This document shows, piece by piece, positions 1 to 9,727 of a stretch of 64,000 bases of DNA. Position 1 is the stretch's first letter. Each line of letters begins with the position of its first letter. Source of the stretch: Youhaiella tibetensis (lineage in GTDB: Bacteria > Pseudomonadota > Alphaproteobacteria > Rhizobiales > Devosiaceae); the NCBI RefSeq assembly GCF_008000755.1, contig NZ_CP041690.1:1269260-1333259 (forward strand). The letters are read 5' to 3'. The position numbers and the translations under genes are program-made. The notes beneath the pieces are model-generated. The model was not told the DNA's origin. It worked only from the letters and a program-made list of their open reading frames with translations, and made no database searches.

Positions 1-654
1 AAGCACGTCAAGATCGCCGAGGCTGCCGGCGCCGACGCGGTGGTGGTGACCGCGCCGTTCTACACCCGCACCAACCAGGCCGAGACGATCGACCACTTCC
101 GCTATATCAAGGATGCGACGAGCCTGCCGATCATCGCCTATGACATCCCGGTCTGCGTCAACATCAAGATCGAGCGCAAGACGACTGTGACGCTGGCCAG
201 GGAAGGCACCATTGCCGGCCTCAAGGACTCGAGCGGCGACGACGGCAACCTGCGCTACGTGCTGGCGGACATGAAGGACCACGACAGCTTCTTCGGCATG
301 ACCGGCTCGGAGATCGTGGTGGACAGCTGCCTCGCCATGGGTGCGCAGGGCGTCGTGCCCGGCCTCGCCAATGTCGACCCGGCAGGCTACGTCAAGCTCT
401 GGAACCTCATGCAGGCCGGCGATCATGCCGGTGCCCGCGCCGAGCAGGAGCGCCTTTGCAGGCTGTTCGAGATCGTCTGGATTTCGACTGGCCGTACGAG
501 TTCCGGTTCGGCCGGCGTTGGCGCTTTCAAGACCGCCATGCGCCGCCTCGGCATCATCGCCAGCAACACCATGGCGCGCCCGCAGCGTGCGCTCAACGAC
601 GAAGAGGCGGCCAGGATCGAGGCGATCCTGAAGTCCACCGGGTTGCTCGACTGA
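1..654 (+). CDS. DapA/NanA-family lyase, 5' end outside the window
   Basis: This is the C-terminal 217 residues of a class I aldolase-fold lyase of the dihydrodipicolinate synthase/N-acetylneuraminate lyase family. The reading frame is open from base 1, so the start lies upstream of the window. An AYDIP segment carries the usual tyrosine region, and the AGLKDSSGD segment carries the Schiff-base lysine. The KDSSGD form is common in DapA-like enzymes and does not by itself single out sialate lyase. The stop overlaps the next start (ATGA), so the gene is co-translated with two ABC ATPases and a NanE-NanK fusion. From that context I infer N-acetylneuraminate lyase or a related amino-sugar acid aldolase. 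Dihydrodipicolinate synthase or another keto-acid aldolase remains possible. Confidence 0.85.
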   Translation, partial: KHVKIAEAAGADAVVVTAPFYTRTNQAETIDHFRYIKDATSLPIIAYDIPVCVNIKIERKTTVTLAREGTIAGLKDSSGDDGNLRYVLADMKDHDSFFGMTGSEIVVDSCLAMGAQGVVPGLANVDPAGYVKLWNLMQAGDHAGARAEQERLCRLFEIVWISTGRTSSGSAGVGAFKTAMRRLGIIASNTMARPQRALNDEEAARIEAILKSTGLLD

Positions 655-1661
655 TGAGCGACCCGATCCTGAACATCTCCGGCCTGCAAGCGGTTTTCAG
701 AATCGCCGGCAAAGACGTGCCGGCGGTTGAGGACCTCGACCTGACGATCGCGGCCGGCGAAACCGTCGCGCTTGTCGGAGAGTCAGGATCGGGCAAGTCG
801 GTCACCAGCCTCGCCATCATGGGGCTTCTGCCCAAGAATGTCGGGCGCATTGGGGCCGGTACCATCTCCTTGCGCCGCAAGTCGGGGGAGGTGGCCACGC
901 TCAATGCGCTCGACCACGAGCACCTGCGCCAGATCCGCGGCAACGACATCGGCATGGTGTTTCAGGAACCCATGACCAGCCTCAATCCGGTCTATACGGT
1001 TGGCGAACAGATCGCCGAGCCCATCCGCATCCATCTGGGCAAGTCCCACAAGGAAGCGGCGGCGGAGGCCGTCAAGCTGCTCGCGGGCGTCGGCATTCCC
1101 GATCCGGCCCGCCGAGCCACCCAGTATCCCCATGAGTTGTCGGGCGGCATGCGCCAGCGCGCCACGATCGCAATGGCGCTGGCCTGCAACCCGCAACTGC
1201 TCATCGCCGACGAGCCGACGACGGCCCTCGACGTGACGATCCAGGCGCAAATCCTGGAGCTTCTCCAGCAGCTCCAGCGCGAGCGCGGCATGGCGATCCT
1301 TTTCGTCACCCACAACCTGGGCGTGGTGGCGGAAATCGCCGACCGCGTGGCGGTCATGTATGCGGGGAGGGTGGTCGAGACCGGGCCGGTGGCGGAAGTA
1401 TTCGCCCATCCGCGTCACCCCTATACCAAGGGCCTGCTGCGTTCGGTGCCGCGGCTGGGCGAGGCGGTCAGGCTCAAGGAAGCGGGCACGCCACTACCGA
1501 CCATCGCCGGCTCCGTGCCGTCGCTCTCCAATCGGCCCAAGGGCTGCGCCTTCGCCAACCGGTGCCAATACGCCATCGACGCCTGCAGGACCGAAATACC
1601 TCCACTTTTCGACGTCGGTCCCAATCGCGCCGCACGCTGCATCCGCTGGCAGGAGGTTTGA
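654..1661 (+). CDS. peptide/nickel-type ABC transporter ATPase (DppD/OppD-like)
   Basis: A cytoplasmic ATPase of 335 residues that would energise an oligopeptide/amino-sugar importer. Walker A GESGSGKS is near residues 42-49. A Q-loop ([10 protein letters not shown]), the signature LSGGMRQR and Walker [13 protein letters not shown] follow. The C-terminus has the cysteine-containing extension ([15 protein letters not shown]) typical of Dpp/Opp ATPases, which often carries an Fe-S cluster. The start is the ATG that overlaps the upstream stop by 1 base. Together with the next gene it forms the usual D/F ATPase pair. The permease and binding-protein genes are not in the window and presumably lie upstream. 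The linkage to the NanE-NanK gene suggests sialic acid as substrate; that is inference. Confidence 0.92.
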   Translation: MSDPILNISGLQAVFRIAGKDVPAVEDLDLTIAAGETVALVGESGSGKSVTSLAIMGLLPKNVGRIGAGTISLRRKSGEVATLNALDHEHLRQIRGNDIGMVFQEPMTSLNPVYTVGEQIAEPIRIHLGKSHKEAAAEAVKLLAGVGIPDPARRATQYPHELSGGMRQRATIAMALACNPQLLIADEPTTALDVTIQAQILELLQQLQRERGMAILFVTHNLGVVAEIADRVAVMYAGRVVETGPVAEVFAHPRHPYTKGLLRSVPRLGEAVRLKEAGTPLPTIAGSVPSLSNRPKGCAFANRCQYAIDACRTEIPPLFDVGPNRAARCIRWQEV

Positions 1662-1663
1662 CC

Positions 1664-2629
1664 GTGAGCGCTCCCTATCTTTCCGTCCGCAACCTTTCCA
1701 AGCACTTCAAGGCCGCCGCGTTCTCGAATGGCCCCGAGGTCAAGGCTCTGCAGGACATCTCGTTCGACATTCCGCGCGGGCAGGTGGTTGGGCTCGTCGG
1801 CGAATCCGGTTCAGGCAAGACCACCATCGGTCGCTCTGTGCTGCGCCTGATCGAGCCGACCGGCGGCGAGGTTTTCGTCGACGGAACCGACATCACCAAA
1901 CTCTCGAACGCCCAGATGCGCAAGCAGCGGCGCAAGATGCAATACGTCTTCCAGGACCCGTTCGCGTCCCTGTCGCCGCGCATGACCGTGGGGCAGATTC
2001 TCACCGAGGGCCTGCAGATCCAGGGCATCGGCACCAAGAGCGAGCGCCGGGCGCGCGCCGAGAAGGCGCTCGTCGCAGTGGACCTGCCGGCCGATGCCTT
2101 CGATCGGTATGCCTATGAGTTCTCCGGCGGCCAGCGCCAGCGTATCGGCATAGCTCGCGCCCTGGTCCTCGAACCCGAATTCATCGTTGCCGATGAGCCG
2201 GTTTCGGCGCTTGACGTTTCCATCCAGGCCCAGGTCATCAACCTCATGCGCGAACTCCAGGTTCGGCTGGGGCTGACCATGCTCTTCATCTCGCATGACC
2301 TGGCCGTCGTCGAATATATCTGCGACACGGTGATAGTGCTCTATCTGGGGCGCATCATGGAAGTGGCGCCCGCTGCCGAGCTCTATGCCAACCCCACTCA
2401 CCCCTATACGCGCGCTCTGCTCTCGGCCATTCCCTCGCCCGACCCCGAAAAGCGGCAGCAGCGACAGGTATTGAAGGGCGATATTCCCAGTCCAGCCAAC
2501 CCGCCATCGGGCTGCGTGTTCCGGACGCGCTGTCCTTACGCGGTCGAAGCCTGCGCTGCCGCCGTGCCCGAACTGCGCGAGACGGCTCCCGGCCATCTAC
2601 GCGCGTGCATTCGTGACGATATTCTCTAG
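1664..2629 (+). CDS. peptide/nickel-type ABC transporter ATPase (DppF/OppF-like)
   Basis: Second ATPase of the importer, 321 residues. It shows Walker A GESGSGKT, Q-loop FQDPFASLSPR, signature FSGGQRQR, Walker B FIVADEPVSALD and the C-terminal cysteine extension GCVFRTRCPYAVEAC. I chose the GTG start at 1664 because a strong AGGAGG ribosome site (1651-1656) precedes it by seven bases and the upstream gene stops at 1661. DppD and DppF types normally form a heterodimer on the inner membrane face. The order lyase, ATPase D, ATPase F, NanE-NanK with almost no gaps indicates one transcript. Confidence 0.92.
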   Translation: MSAPYLSVRNLSKHFKAAAFSNGPEVKALQDISFDIPRGQVVGLVGESGSGKTTIGRSVLRLIEPTGGEVFVDGTDITKLSNAQMRKQRRKMQYVFQDPFASLSPRMTVGQILTEGLQIQGIGTKSERRARAEKALVAVDLPADAFDRYAYEFSGGQRQRIGIARALVLEPEFIVADEPVSALDVSIQAQVINLMRELQVRLGLTMLFISHDLAVVEYICDTVIVLYLGRIMEVAPAAELYANPTHPYTRALLSAIPSPDPEKRQQRQVLKGDIPSPANPPSGCVFRTRCPYAVEACAAAVPELRETAPGHLRACIRDDIL

Positions 2630-2641
2630 GGCCTCCTAATC

Positions 2642-4174
2642 ATGACTTCCAAAGCGTCCCTGCTTGCCTCCCTCGAGGGCGGCCTCATCGTCTCCTGCCA
2701 GCCGGTCGACGACGGCCCGATGGATAGCGTCGAGATCGTGGTGGCGATGGCGCTGGCCGCGCGCGATGGCGGGGCGCGGGCGCTGCGCGTGGAAGGCGCG
2801 GCGAAGGTCGCAGCGGTGGTCAAGGCCTGCGATCTTCCGGTCGTCGCCATCGTCAAGCGCGACTTCGACGACAGCCCGGTGCGCATTACCCCATTGCTGG
2901 AGGATGTCGCGGCGCTAGCCGATGCAGGGGCGGCGATCATAGCCGTCGACGGCACCGACCGGGAGCGGCCTGTGCCGGTGGCGACCTTGCTTGAAGCCAT
3001 CCACGCACGCGGCTGCCTGGCGATGGCCGACCTCTCCAACATCGAGGAGGCCAAGGCCGCCAAGGCCATGGGTTTCGATGTCCTCGGCACCACGATGTCC
3101 GGCTATACCGGCGGGCCGGTTCCGGCGGAGCCGGATTTCGACTTCGTCACCGCCTGTCGCGCCCTGGGCGGCACCGTTGTTGCCGAGGGGCGGTTCAACA
3201 GCCCGCAGCTTGCGGGCGAGGCGATCCGTGCGGGCGCGAGCGCCGTCTGCGTAGGCTCGGCCATCACCCGGCAGGAGCACGTGACCGGCTGGTTCCTCGA
3301 TGCCGTCAACCAGGCGGCATCATCTGTGACCGAACCGGTGCTCGCGCTCGATATCGGCGGCACGAAATCGATGCTCGCGCTGGTGCAGAACGCCAAGGTC
3401 ATCGAGCATCGCATCGTCGCCACGCAGGGCGCCATCGCCACTCCCGAATGGTTCGCCCAGATGGCGAGCGAGTGTCAGGACTGGGGCGGCCGCTACGCGA
3501 GCATCGGCGCGGCGGTCACCGGCGTGGTCGATAAAGGCCGATGGAAGGCCCTCAACCCCGCTACGCTCGACATTCCGCCCGAGACGCCGATCATCGAGCG
3601 CTTGCAGGAAGCTTTTGCACTCGACCGCGTGATGGCCGCCAACGACGCGCAGGCGGCTGCCTGGGGGGAATACAGGTTCGGCGCCGGCCGCAGGCTGGAC
3701 ATGATGTTCGTGACGGTTTCGTCGGGTATCGGCGGCGGCGTGGTATTGAACGGCAAGCTGCTCACCGGGGCGCGCGGTCTCGCCGGAAGCCTCGGCCAGG
3801 TCACCGATCTGGCCGGCGGCAGGCTCGAAAAGAGCGCTTCCGGCTTCGGCATTGCGCGCCGTGCCGCCGAGCAGGGCCGCGCCGCCGATACGCGGCTTGT
3901 CTTCGAAGCGCTGGCCGCGGGGGAAGCGTGGGCGGAAACCCTGGTGTCGTCCGTGGCGGAAGAACTCGCCAATGCGCTGGTCAACAGTCAGAAATTGCTG
4001 GACGTTGAAGCCTTCGTTCTCGGCGGCGGGGTTGGACTGCTCGAGCCGTTCCGCACGCGCCTCGATCGGGCACTGGCATCGCGCGCACCGCTGCTGCGCC
4101 CGACCGTGCGTCCTGCGGCTTTGGGGACGTTTGCGGGCGCCATCGGCATTGCGGATCTCGCGACCCGCATCTGA
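2642..4174 (+). CDS. nanEK: fused N-acetylmannosamine-6-phosphate 2-epimerase / ROK-family kinase
   Basis: A 510-residue fusion. Residues about 5-225 are a NanE-type TIM barrel, with the predicted catalytic lysine at K72 (AIVKRDF) and glutamate at E182 (VAEGRF). Residues about 231-508 are a ROK sugar kinase with the ATP motif DIGGTK (237-242) and the catalytic aspartate in [12 protein letters not shown] (D334). Together they would convert N-acetylmannosamine to ManNAc-6-P and on to GlcNAc-6-P, the steps after sialate lyase. The ROK zinc site is absent: the segment at about 377-400 has Q385 where family members have the zinc histidine, and it has no cysteines. It is the last gene of the operon, 12 bases after the second ATPase gene. 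The domain identities are firm; the exact sugar is inferred from the fusion. Confidence 0.88.
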   Translation: MTSKASLLASLEGGLIVSCQPVDDGPMDSVEIVVAMALAARDGGARALRVEGAAKVAAVVKACDLPVVAIVKRDFDDSPVRITPLLEDVAALADAGAAIIAVDGTDRERPVPVATLLEAIHARGCLAMADLSNIEEAKAAKAMGFDVLGTTMSGYTGGPVPAEPDFDFVTACRALGGTVVAEGRFNSPQLAGEAIRAGASAVCVGSAITRQEHVTGWFLDAVNQAASSVTEPVLALDIGGTKSMLALVQNAKVIEHRIVATQGAIATPEWFAQMASECQDWGGRYASIGAAVTGVVDKGRWKALNPATLDIPPETPIIERLQEAFALDRVMAANDAQAAAWGEYRFGAGRRLDMMFVTVSSGIGGGVVLNGKLLTGARGLAGSLGQVTDLAGGRLEKSASGFGIARRAAEQGRAADTRLVFEALAAGEAWAETLVSSVAEELANALVNSQKLLDVEAFVLGGGVGLLEPFRTRLDRALASRAPLLRPTVRPAALGTFAGAIGIADLATRI

Positions 4175-4326
4175 TCCTGCCGCCCTCTGGCGCCGGACTT
4201 GACGAGAACACCTGCGCAGACCCCCGGGCTCGCCTTCCAGTTGATGCGCGTCAATGCAGGCAGGTGGGAGCATGCGAGGCTGTGCGCTCAGCGGCAGATC
4301 GCCCGCGAGCTTCAGGAAGTCTTTCG

Positions 4327-5034
4327 ATGCCGGAGACAGTGCTGAAAACGGTCGACCTGACCAAGGTCTATCACACCGGCGCCATCGAGGTCCTGGCGCT
4401 GAGCGGCGTTTCCTTCGAGGCGGCCATGGGCGACTTCGTGGTGATCCTGGGGCCGTCTGGGTCCGGAAAGTCCACGTTCCTCAATCTCGTGGGAGGACTG
4501 GATATCGCCACGTCCGGCTCGGCCTTCTACCAGGATCACGACCTCACGCGTGCCGGGGAAGCGGAACTCACACGCTATCGGCGCGACCATGTGGGTTTCG
4601 TCTTCCAGTTCTACAACCTGATACCCAGCCTCACCGCCCGGGAGAACGTCAGGCTGGTCACCGAGATCGTCGACCACCCGATGCCCGCCGAGGAGGCGCT
4701 GGCGCTGGTCGGCCTGGAAGGGCGTCTCGACCATTTTCCCGCGGAGCTTTCCGGGGGTGAGCAGCAACGGGTGGCGATCGCGCGGGCCATCGCCAAGCGC
4801 CCAGGTCTGCTGCTCTGCGACGAGCCCACCGGCGCGCTGGATTGCGCGACCGGCGTGCTGGTGCTCGAGGCCCTCCAGAAGGTCAACCGCGAGCTTTCGG
4901 CAACGACGCTCGTCATCACGCATAACGTCGCGATCGCCGACATGGCCGGTCGCGTCGTGATGTTCGCCAACGGCAAGGTCGCCTCGTCGCGCAGAAACGA
5001 GACGCAAAAGCCAGCCTCGCAGATCCGGTGGTAG
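4327..5034 (+). CDS. ABC exporter ATPase, LolD/MacB-like
   Basis: A 235-residue ATPase of the group that partners FtsX-type permeases. Walker A GPSGSGKS is near residues 39-46. It has the [17 protein letters not shown]-loop region, signature LSGGEQQR and Walker [13 protein letters not shown], the last typical of LolD/MacB/FtsE proteins. I chose the ATG at 4327 because AGGAA lies seven bases upstream and the protein then begins at the usual family position. The next permease gene overlaps or abuts its stop and a HlyD adaptor follows, so this is the motor of a MacAB- or DevBCA-like efflux system. The substrate is unknown. Confidence 0.9.
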   Translation: MPETVLKTVDLTKVYHTGAIEVLALSGVSFEAAMGDFVVILGPSGSGKSTFLNLVGGLDIATSGSAFYQDHDLTRAGEAELTRYRRDHVGFVFQFYNLIPSLTARENVRLVTEIVDHPMPAEEALALVGLEGRLDHFPAELSGGEQQRVAIARAIAKRPGLLLCDEPTGALDCATGVLVLEALQKVNRELSATTLVITHNVAIADMAGRVVMFANGKVASSRRNETQKPASQIRW

Positions 5035-5036
5035 CG

Positions 5037-7400
5037 ATGTCGGCGTTGCACCGGAAATTGCTCCGGGATGCAGCCAGGCTCTGGGCCCAGGTCCTTGCCA
5101 TATCGCTGGTGCTGGCGGCGGGCGTGGCAACGCTGATCGTGGGCACCGGCGCCTATGCTTCGCTGGCACAGACCCGGGACGCCTACTACCGGTCGAGCAG
5201 TTTCGCCGACATCTTTGCCAATGTGACGCGCGCCCCGAACGCCCTCAACGAGCAGATCCGGAGCATACCGGGCGTTCGCGGCAGCGAGACGCGGATCGTG
5301 GAGGCTGCCCTGGCCGACGTGCCGGGGATGAGCCAGCCGGCCAGCGTCGAGCTGATATCGCTGCCCGACCTCGGCGCGCAGAGCCTCAACAAGGTGCATG
5401 TGAGGCGCGGCCGGCTGCCTGCAAAAGATTCCCATGACGAAGCCGCCGTCAGCGAGCGTTTCGCCATGGCCCATGACATGCAGATCGGGGACAAGCTGTC
5501 GGTCGTGGCCAACGGGCGCTGGCGTGAGATCCGCGTGACAGGGATCGTGCTGTCGCCCGAGTTCATCTATGCCATCGGCCCCGGCGACATCTTTCCCGAT
5601 GATCGCCGTTTCGGCGTGCTCTGGATGTCCGAGAGCATGATGGCTGCGGCTTACGACATGCAGGATGCCTTTTCGAGCGTCCTGGTGGACGTGACGCCGG
5701 GCGTCGATACGCGGCGGGTGATCGAGCGCATCGATACGCTCCTGAAGCCGTTCGGAACGCAGGGCGCCTATGGGCGCGACCAGCAGATATCCTACCGCTT
5801 TCTCTATGCCGAGCTTCGGCAATTGCAGGCGATGAGCTGGGTGTTGCCGCCCATCTTCCTGGCGGTCGCGGCATTCCTCGTCGGCATGACCCTGTCGCGC
5901 CTGGTGACGCTGGAGCGCGAGCAGGTGGGGCTGCTCAAGGCACTGGGGTATGGCAAATGGGCGGTGGCCCGGCACTACGTGGAATTCGCCATCATCGTGG
6001 GGATCGTCGGCCTCGTGATCGGGCTCGGCGCGGGCGTCGTGCTCGGCCAGAGGCTCACCCGGCTCTACGCGCAGTATTACTCGTTCCCGTTCCTCTCGTT
6101 CAGCGGCGATGCGCGCATCTATGTACTGGCAGCCTTTGCCAGTATCGGGGCGGTGGTGATCGGCGCGGGCCGGAGTGCGCTCGCCGTTGCCTCGCTGCCG
6201 CCATCGGTCGCCATGCTTCCACAGCCGCCCAGCCGCTATAGCCGCACCTTCGGCACCAATACCCCGGCCTTGGCCTCAGGTGGCATGGCCCTCGTGATGG
6301 TGATCCGGCACCTCGTCCACAGCCCGCTCAGAACCGCCGGCGCGGTCATGGGGGTGGTCCTTGCCACGGCCGTTCTCGTCGCCTCGCTCTGGAGCTTCGG
6401 CTCCACGGACTTCCTGATCGACTTCACCTTCTTCAAGGCGCAGCGACAGAGCGCAACCGTCACCTTCGGAAAACCGCTGCCACCCTCGGCCGCGCTTGAT
6501 CTCGCGCGCCTGCCCGGCGTCTCGCGGGTCGAGCCGATACGGGTCGTCCCGGCAGTTCTTCGCAACGGCATTCACGAACGCAGGGTGGCCGTAGAGGGAC
6601 GGGTGGCGGGAGCCGACCTGTCGCGATCTCTCGACACCGAACTGCGCCCGGTCGAAGCGCCAGGGAGCGGGCTCATGCTGTCATCGGCGCTGGCCGCAGC
6701 GCTCGCGGTCGCTCCCGGAGACACGGTAGAACTGGAGCCACTGATCGGGGTGCGCGAGTCCAAGCTCGTGCCGGTCGTCTCCGTGGTCGAATCCTATATC
6801 GGGCTCGGCGCGACCATGCGCCTTGAGGCGCTCGAAAGGCTGCTGGGCGGGGCCGTGACCATCGGCGGGGCCGACATTCGCCTCGATCCCAGCCGGGAGG
6901 ACGCGTTCTTTGCCTCCGTCAAGCACGTGCCGACCGTTGCCTCGGTCTCGCTGCTGCGGCTGGCGCTGACCAAGTTCCGCGAGACGCTGGCACAGAACGT
7001 CCTGGTGATGGTTGCCATCTACGTGGGCTTCGCGGGCATCATCGCCTTCGGGGTCATCTACAACTTCGCCCGAATTTCGCTTTCCGAGCAGGGCAGGGAA
7101 CTGGCCAGCCTGCGCGTTCTCGGCTTCTCCTCGAGGGAGGTGGCGGCGGTGCTGTACCGGGAGCTGGCGATCATCCTCCTGGTGTCCCAGCCGATCGGCT
7201 GGCTGCTGGGCTATGGCCTCGGCTCTGCTGTCGCCCGAGGGTTCAGCACCGAGCTTTATCGCATTCCGCTCATCATCGGGCCCGATGTCTATGCGTGGGC
7301 GAGCATCTGCGTGGTGGGGTCGGGGCTGCTGTCGTTCGTGTTGATCGGGCGGCGTATTCGCCGGCTCGACCTGATTGCCGTTCTCAAGACGAGGGAATAG
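5037..7400 (+). CDS. FtsX-like ABC exporter permease, two FtsX domains
   Basis: An inner-membrane permease of 787 residues. It has an N-terminal membrane helix (about residues 15-40), a periplasmic MacB-PCD-like domain, a first FtsX core with helices near 270-400, a second helix near 430, a second periplasmic region and a C-terminal FtsX core near 660-780. This duplicated layout resembles LolC/E-like or YbbP-like large permeases rather than the half-size MacB partner. The ATG at 5037 is taken as start; a GTG at 5028 is an alternative that would overlap the ATPase stop. It sits between the ATPase and the adaptor, which begins two bases after its stop. The cargo cannot be read from sequence. 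Confidence 0.88.
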   Translation: MSALHRKLLRDAARLWAQVLAISLVLAAGVATLIVGTGAYASLAQTRDAYYRSSSFADIFANVTRAPNALNEQIRSIPGVRGSETRIVEAALADVPGMSQPASVELISLPDLGAQSLNKVHVRRGRLPAKDSHDEAAVSERFAMAHDMQIGDKLSVVANGRWREIRVTGIVLSPEFIYAIGPGDIFPDDRRFGVLWMSESMMAAAYDMQDAFSSVLVDVTPGVDTRRVIERIDTLLKPFGTQGAYGRDQQISYRFLYAELRQLQAMSWVLPPIFLAVAAFLVGMTLSRLVTLEREQVGLLKALGYGKWAVARHYVEFAIIVGIVGLVIGLGAGVVLGQRLTRLYAQYYSFPFLSFSGDARIYVLAAFASIGAVVIGAGRSALAVASLPPSVAMLPQPPSRYSRTFGTNTPALASGGMALVMVIRHLVHSPLRTAGAVMGVVLATAVLVASLWSFGSTDFLIDFTFFKAQRQSATVTFGKPLPPSAALDLARLPGVSRVEPIRVVPAVLRNGIHERRVAVEGRVAGADLSRSLDTELRPVEAPGSGLMLSSALAAALAVAPGDTVELEPLIGVRESKLVPVVSVVESYIGLGATMRLEALERLLGGAVTIGGADIRLDPSREDAFFASVKHVPTVASVSLLRLALTKFRETLAQNVLVMVAIYVGFAGIIAFGVIYNFARISLSEQGRELASLRVLGFSSREVAAVLYRELAIILLVSQPIGWLLGYGLGSAVARGFSTELYRIPLIIGPDVYAWASICVVGSGLLSFVLIGRRIRRLDLIAVLKTRE

Positions 7401-7402
7401 CG

Positions 7403-8605
7403 ATGGTGAGACGCATTGCATGGGTCGTGGTCGCGGTCGTCCTGCTCGCGGGCATCGCCTGGGCCCTCTGGCCGCGGCCGATCCTCGTGGAGACCGGCAG
7501 CGTGGAGAATAGGGACCTGGTGCTGCAGATCGACAACGAGGGGCGGAGCCAGGTCCGCGAGGTGTTCACGGTATCCGCCCCGATTGCGGGCCGGATGGCG
7601 CGGCTGGACCTGCATGCCGGCGACAGCGTGACCAAGGGAGAGACGGTCGTTGCCGAGATCAGGCCGCTTGATCCCGGGCTTCTCGATTCCCGGTCCCGTC
7701 AGGTTTCGCAAGCGCGCACGCAGGCCGCGCAGTCGGCCGTCGATCTGGCGGAAGCCGAGCGGGACCGGGCGAGCGCGCAACTGAGCTTCGCGCAGAGTGC
7801 CCTCGACCGGCAGTTGTTCCTCTCCGAACGGGGCACGGTGCCCGAGACGGCCACCGATCAGGCGCGTTTCGATCTCTCGACCGCGCGCTCGGCCCTTGCG
7901 AGCGCCGAGGCCTCGCTCAAGATGCGCCAGGATGAATTGCAGGCTACCAAGGCCGAACTCATCGAAGGGAATGACGAGGCGTCGACGCCGCAATGCTGCA
8001 TGTCTGTCTACACGCCGGCCTCGGGTCTGGTGCTGCGCGTGCTCACCGAAAGCGAGCAGGTGGTGCAGCCGGGTGCGCCGCTGCTGACCCTGGGCGATCC
8101 CTCCGACATCGAAATCGTGGTGCCCACGCTCTCGAGTGACGCCGTGGGCATCGCCGTAGGTGCCGACGCCACCATCGACGGATGGGGAGGCCCGCCGCTG
8201 GAGGCCAGGGTCACCCGCATCGATCCGGCGGCGCGAACCGTGGTCTCGGCACTGGGCATCGAGGAGCAGCGGGTCGACGTGATCCTGGCGCTCGCCGAAC
8301 CGGTGCCGCAGGGTTATCGGCTCGGGCATGATTTTCGCGTCATCGCCCACATCACCACCTGGCGTGGCGATGGCGTGCTGGCTGTGCCGGCAGGGGCGCT
8401 GTTCCGGCATGGCAATGACTGGGCGGTGTTCGTGGTTTCGGGCGGGAAGGCGCAACGCCGGATAGTCCAGATCGGGCACCAGAATGCCGACTACGGCGAG
8501 GTGCTGTCGGGGCTCAAGACGGGCGAGGCGGTTGTGCTTTATCCCAACGATCAGCTCGCGGATGGATCCGCGGTCACCATTTCGACAGGCGTCGAGGGGG
8601 GATGA
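7403..8605 (+). CDS. HlyD/MacA-type periplasmic adaptor protein
   Basis: A 400-residue membrane-fusion protein. It has one N-terminal membrane anchor (about residues 5-23), a lipoyl-like half near 50-85, a coiled-coil hairpin rich in Ala, Gln and Arg (about 100-190), the second lipoyl half at TPASGLVLRVLTESEQV, and a beta-barrel domain with VPAGALFRHG near 330. Such proteins link an inner-membrane pump to an outer-membrane channel. The start two bases after the permease stop makes it the third gene of the exporter operon. No outer-membrane factor gene is adjacent. An unusual CC pair precedes the second lipoyl half. Confidence 0.88.
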   Translation: MVRRIAWVVVAVVLLAGIAWALWPRPILVETGSVENRDLVLQIDNEGRSQVREVFTVSAPIAGRMARLDLHAGDSVTKGETVVAEIRPLDPGLLDSRSRQVSQARTQAAQSAVDLAEAERDRASAQLSFAQSALDRQLFLSERGTVPETATDQARFDLSTARSALASAEASLKMRQDELQATKAELIEGNDEASTPQCCMSVYTPASGLVLRVLTESEQVVQPGAPLLTLGDPSDIEIVVPTLSSDAVGIAVGADATIDGWGGPPLEARVTRIDPAARTVVSALGIEEQRVDVILALAEPVPQGYRLGHDFRVIAHITTWRGDGVLAVPAGALFRHGNDWAVFVVSGGKAQRRIVQIGHQNADYGEVLSGLKTGEAVVLYPNDQLADGSAVTISTGVEGG

Positions 8606-8737
8606 TGGAAAGCTTCGCGTATGCAGGACACATTGGAAGCCGTTGGCAACCCGGGCGTCCACACTGCGCCATCACATGGACGCGCAGGCATCCGGCCCTT
8701 CTAGATCAAGGCGCTAGGGGTCAACTGGTCGGGAAAC

Positions 8738-8812
<75 letters not shown>

Positions 8813-8928
8813 ACGCGGGCGTTCCTACACGAGGTGAATAAGCTTTGCAATCATGGCTTGAACTGGTCGGGGAGCACGGTTATATAGCGCGCACCGGGAC
8901 GCCCGAACCCGGTGAATAGACGGCCTGG

Positions 8929-9005
8929 CGGAGTATAGCGCAGCCTGGTAGCGCACCTGCTTCGGGAGCAGGGGGTCGCGTGTTCGAATCACGCTACTCC
9001 GACCA
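8929..9005 (+). tRNA. tRNA-Pro (anticodon CGG)
   Basis: A 77-base cloverleaf: acceptor stem CGGAGTA/TACTCCG, anticodon stem CCTGC/GCAGG around loop TTCGGGA giving anticodon CGG, T arm with GTTCGAATC, and discriminator A followed by an encoded CCA. A strong terminator hairpin follows six bases later. Confidence 0.97.
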
Positions 9006-9010
9006 ACATT

Positions 9011-9038
9011 GCGGGGGCTTCGGCCCCCGCTTCCTTTT
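9011..9038 (+). terminator. Rho-independent terminator of tRNA-Pro
   Basis: A perfect 8-bp stem (GCGGGGGC with GCCCCCGC) closed by a TTCG tetraloop occupies 9011-9030. TTCCTTTT follows. It separates the tRNA from the phosphatase gene, which starts 21 bases further on. Confidence 0.9.
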
Positions 9039-9058
9039 CCAGCCGACGGTTTCTCCAG

Positions 9059-9727
9059 ATGAAGCAGACCTTTGTAGTCGCCGATCTGCATGGCCGCCTC
9101 GATGTGCTCGAAGCGGCGCTGGCGCGAATCGAGGAGCGCAGCCCCGAGGGCGGCAAGGTCGTTTTTACCGGCGACTACATCGATCGTGGCCCGCAAAGCC
9201 GCGAAGTCATCGAGCGCCTCAGGGCCGGGCCGAAGCCTGGCTGGCGATGGGTGATCCTGAAGGGCAACCACGAAGACATGATGGTGCGCTCGCGCCTCCG
9301 CCCGGCAGGCGACCGTTCGGTCCGCGACGACGAGCGCTGGCTCGCCAACGGCGGCACCGAGACCCTCGATTCCTACAATGGCGACATTCCGCACAGCCAC
9401 CTGACCTGGGCTCGCGACCTGCCCTCGATCCATCGAGACAAGCACCGGATTTACGTGCATGCCGGCGTCGATCCGCAAGTGCCGCTGTCAGGTCACGACG
9501 ATTCCATCCTGCTCTGGCTGCGCTACCCGGCCGGCAAGGACGTGCAGTATCCCGGCGGGCTCCACACCGTGCACGGGCATACGCCCAACCCGGAAGGGCC
9601 CGAGCTCTACAAGGGCCGAACGAACCTGGACACGCTTGCCGTCCGCACCGGGCGGCTGGTGGTCGGCGTTTTCGATGACGATCGCCCGGGTGGGCCGGTC
9701 GATCTGCTCGAGGTCAAGGTCGACTGA
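9059..9727 (+). CDS. PPP-type metallophosphoesterase (PrpA/ApaH-like)
   Basis: A 222-residue metal-dependent phosphatase of the serine/threonine phosphatase/diadenosine tetraphosphatase superfamily. All signature blocks are present: DLHGRLD near residue 9, GDYIDRG near 40, LKGNHED near 65, and the later metal histidines in YVHAGVD and VHGHTPNPEG. Bacterial PrpA/PrpB-like enzymes of this size act on phosphoproteins or on small nucleotides; the substrate here cannot be told. The gene is monocistronic: it follows the tRNA-Pro terminator and converges stop-to-stop with the methyltransferase gene. Confidence 0.9.
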   Translation: MKQTFVVADLHGRLDVLEAALARIEERSPEGGKVVFTGDYIDRGPQSREVIERLRAGPKPGWRWVILKGNHEDMMVRSRLRPAGDRSVRDDERWLANGGTETLDSYNGDIPHSHLTWARDLPSIHRDKHRIYVHAGVDPQVPLSGHDDSILLWLRYPAGKDVQYPGGLHTVHGHTPNPEGPELYKGRTNLDTLAVRTGRLVVGVFDDDRPGGPVDLLEVKVD

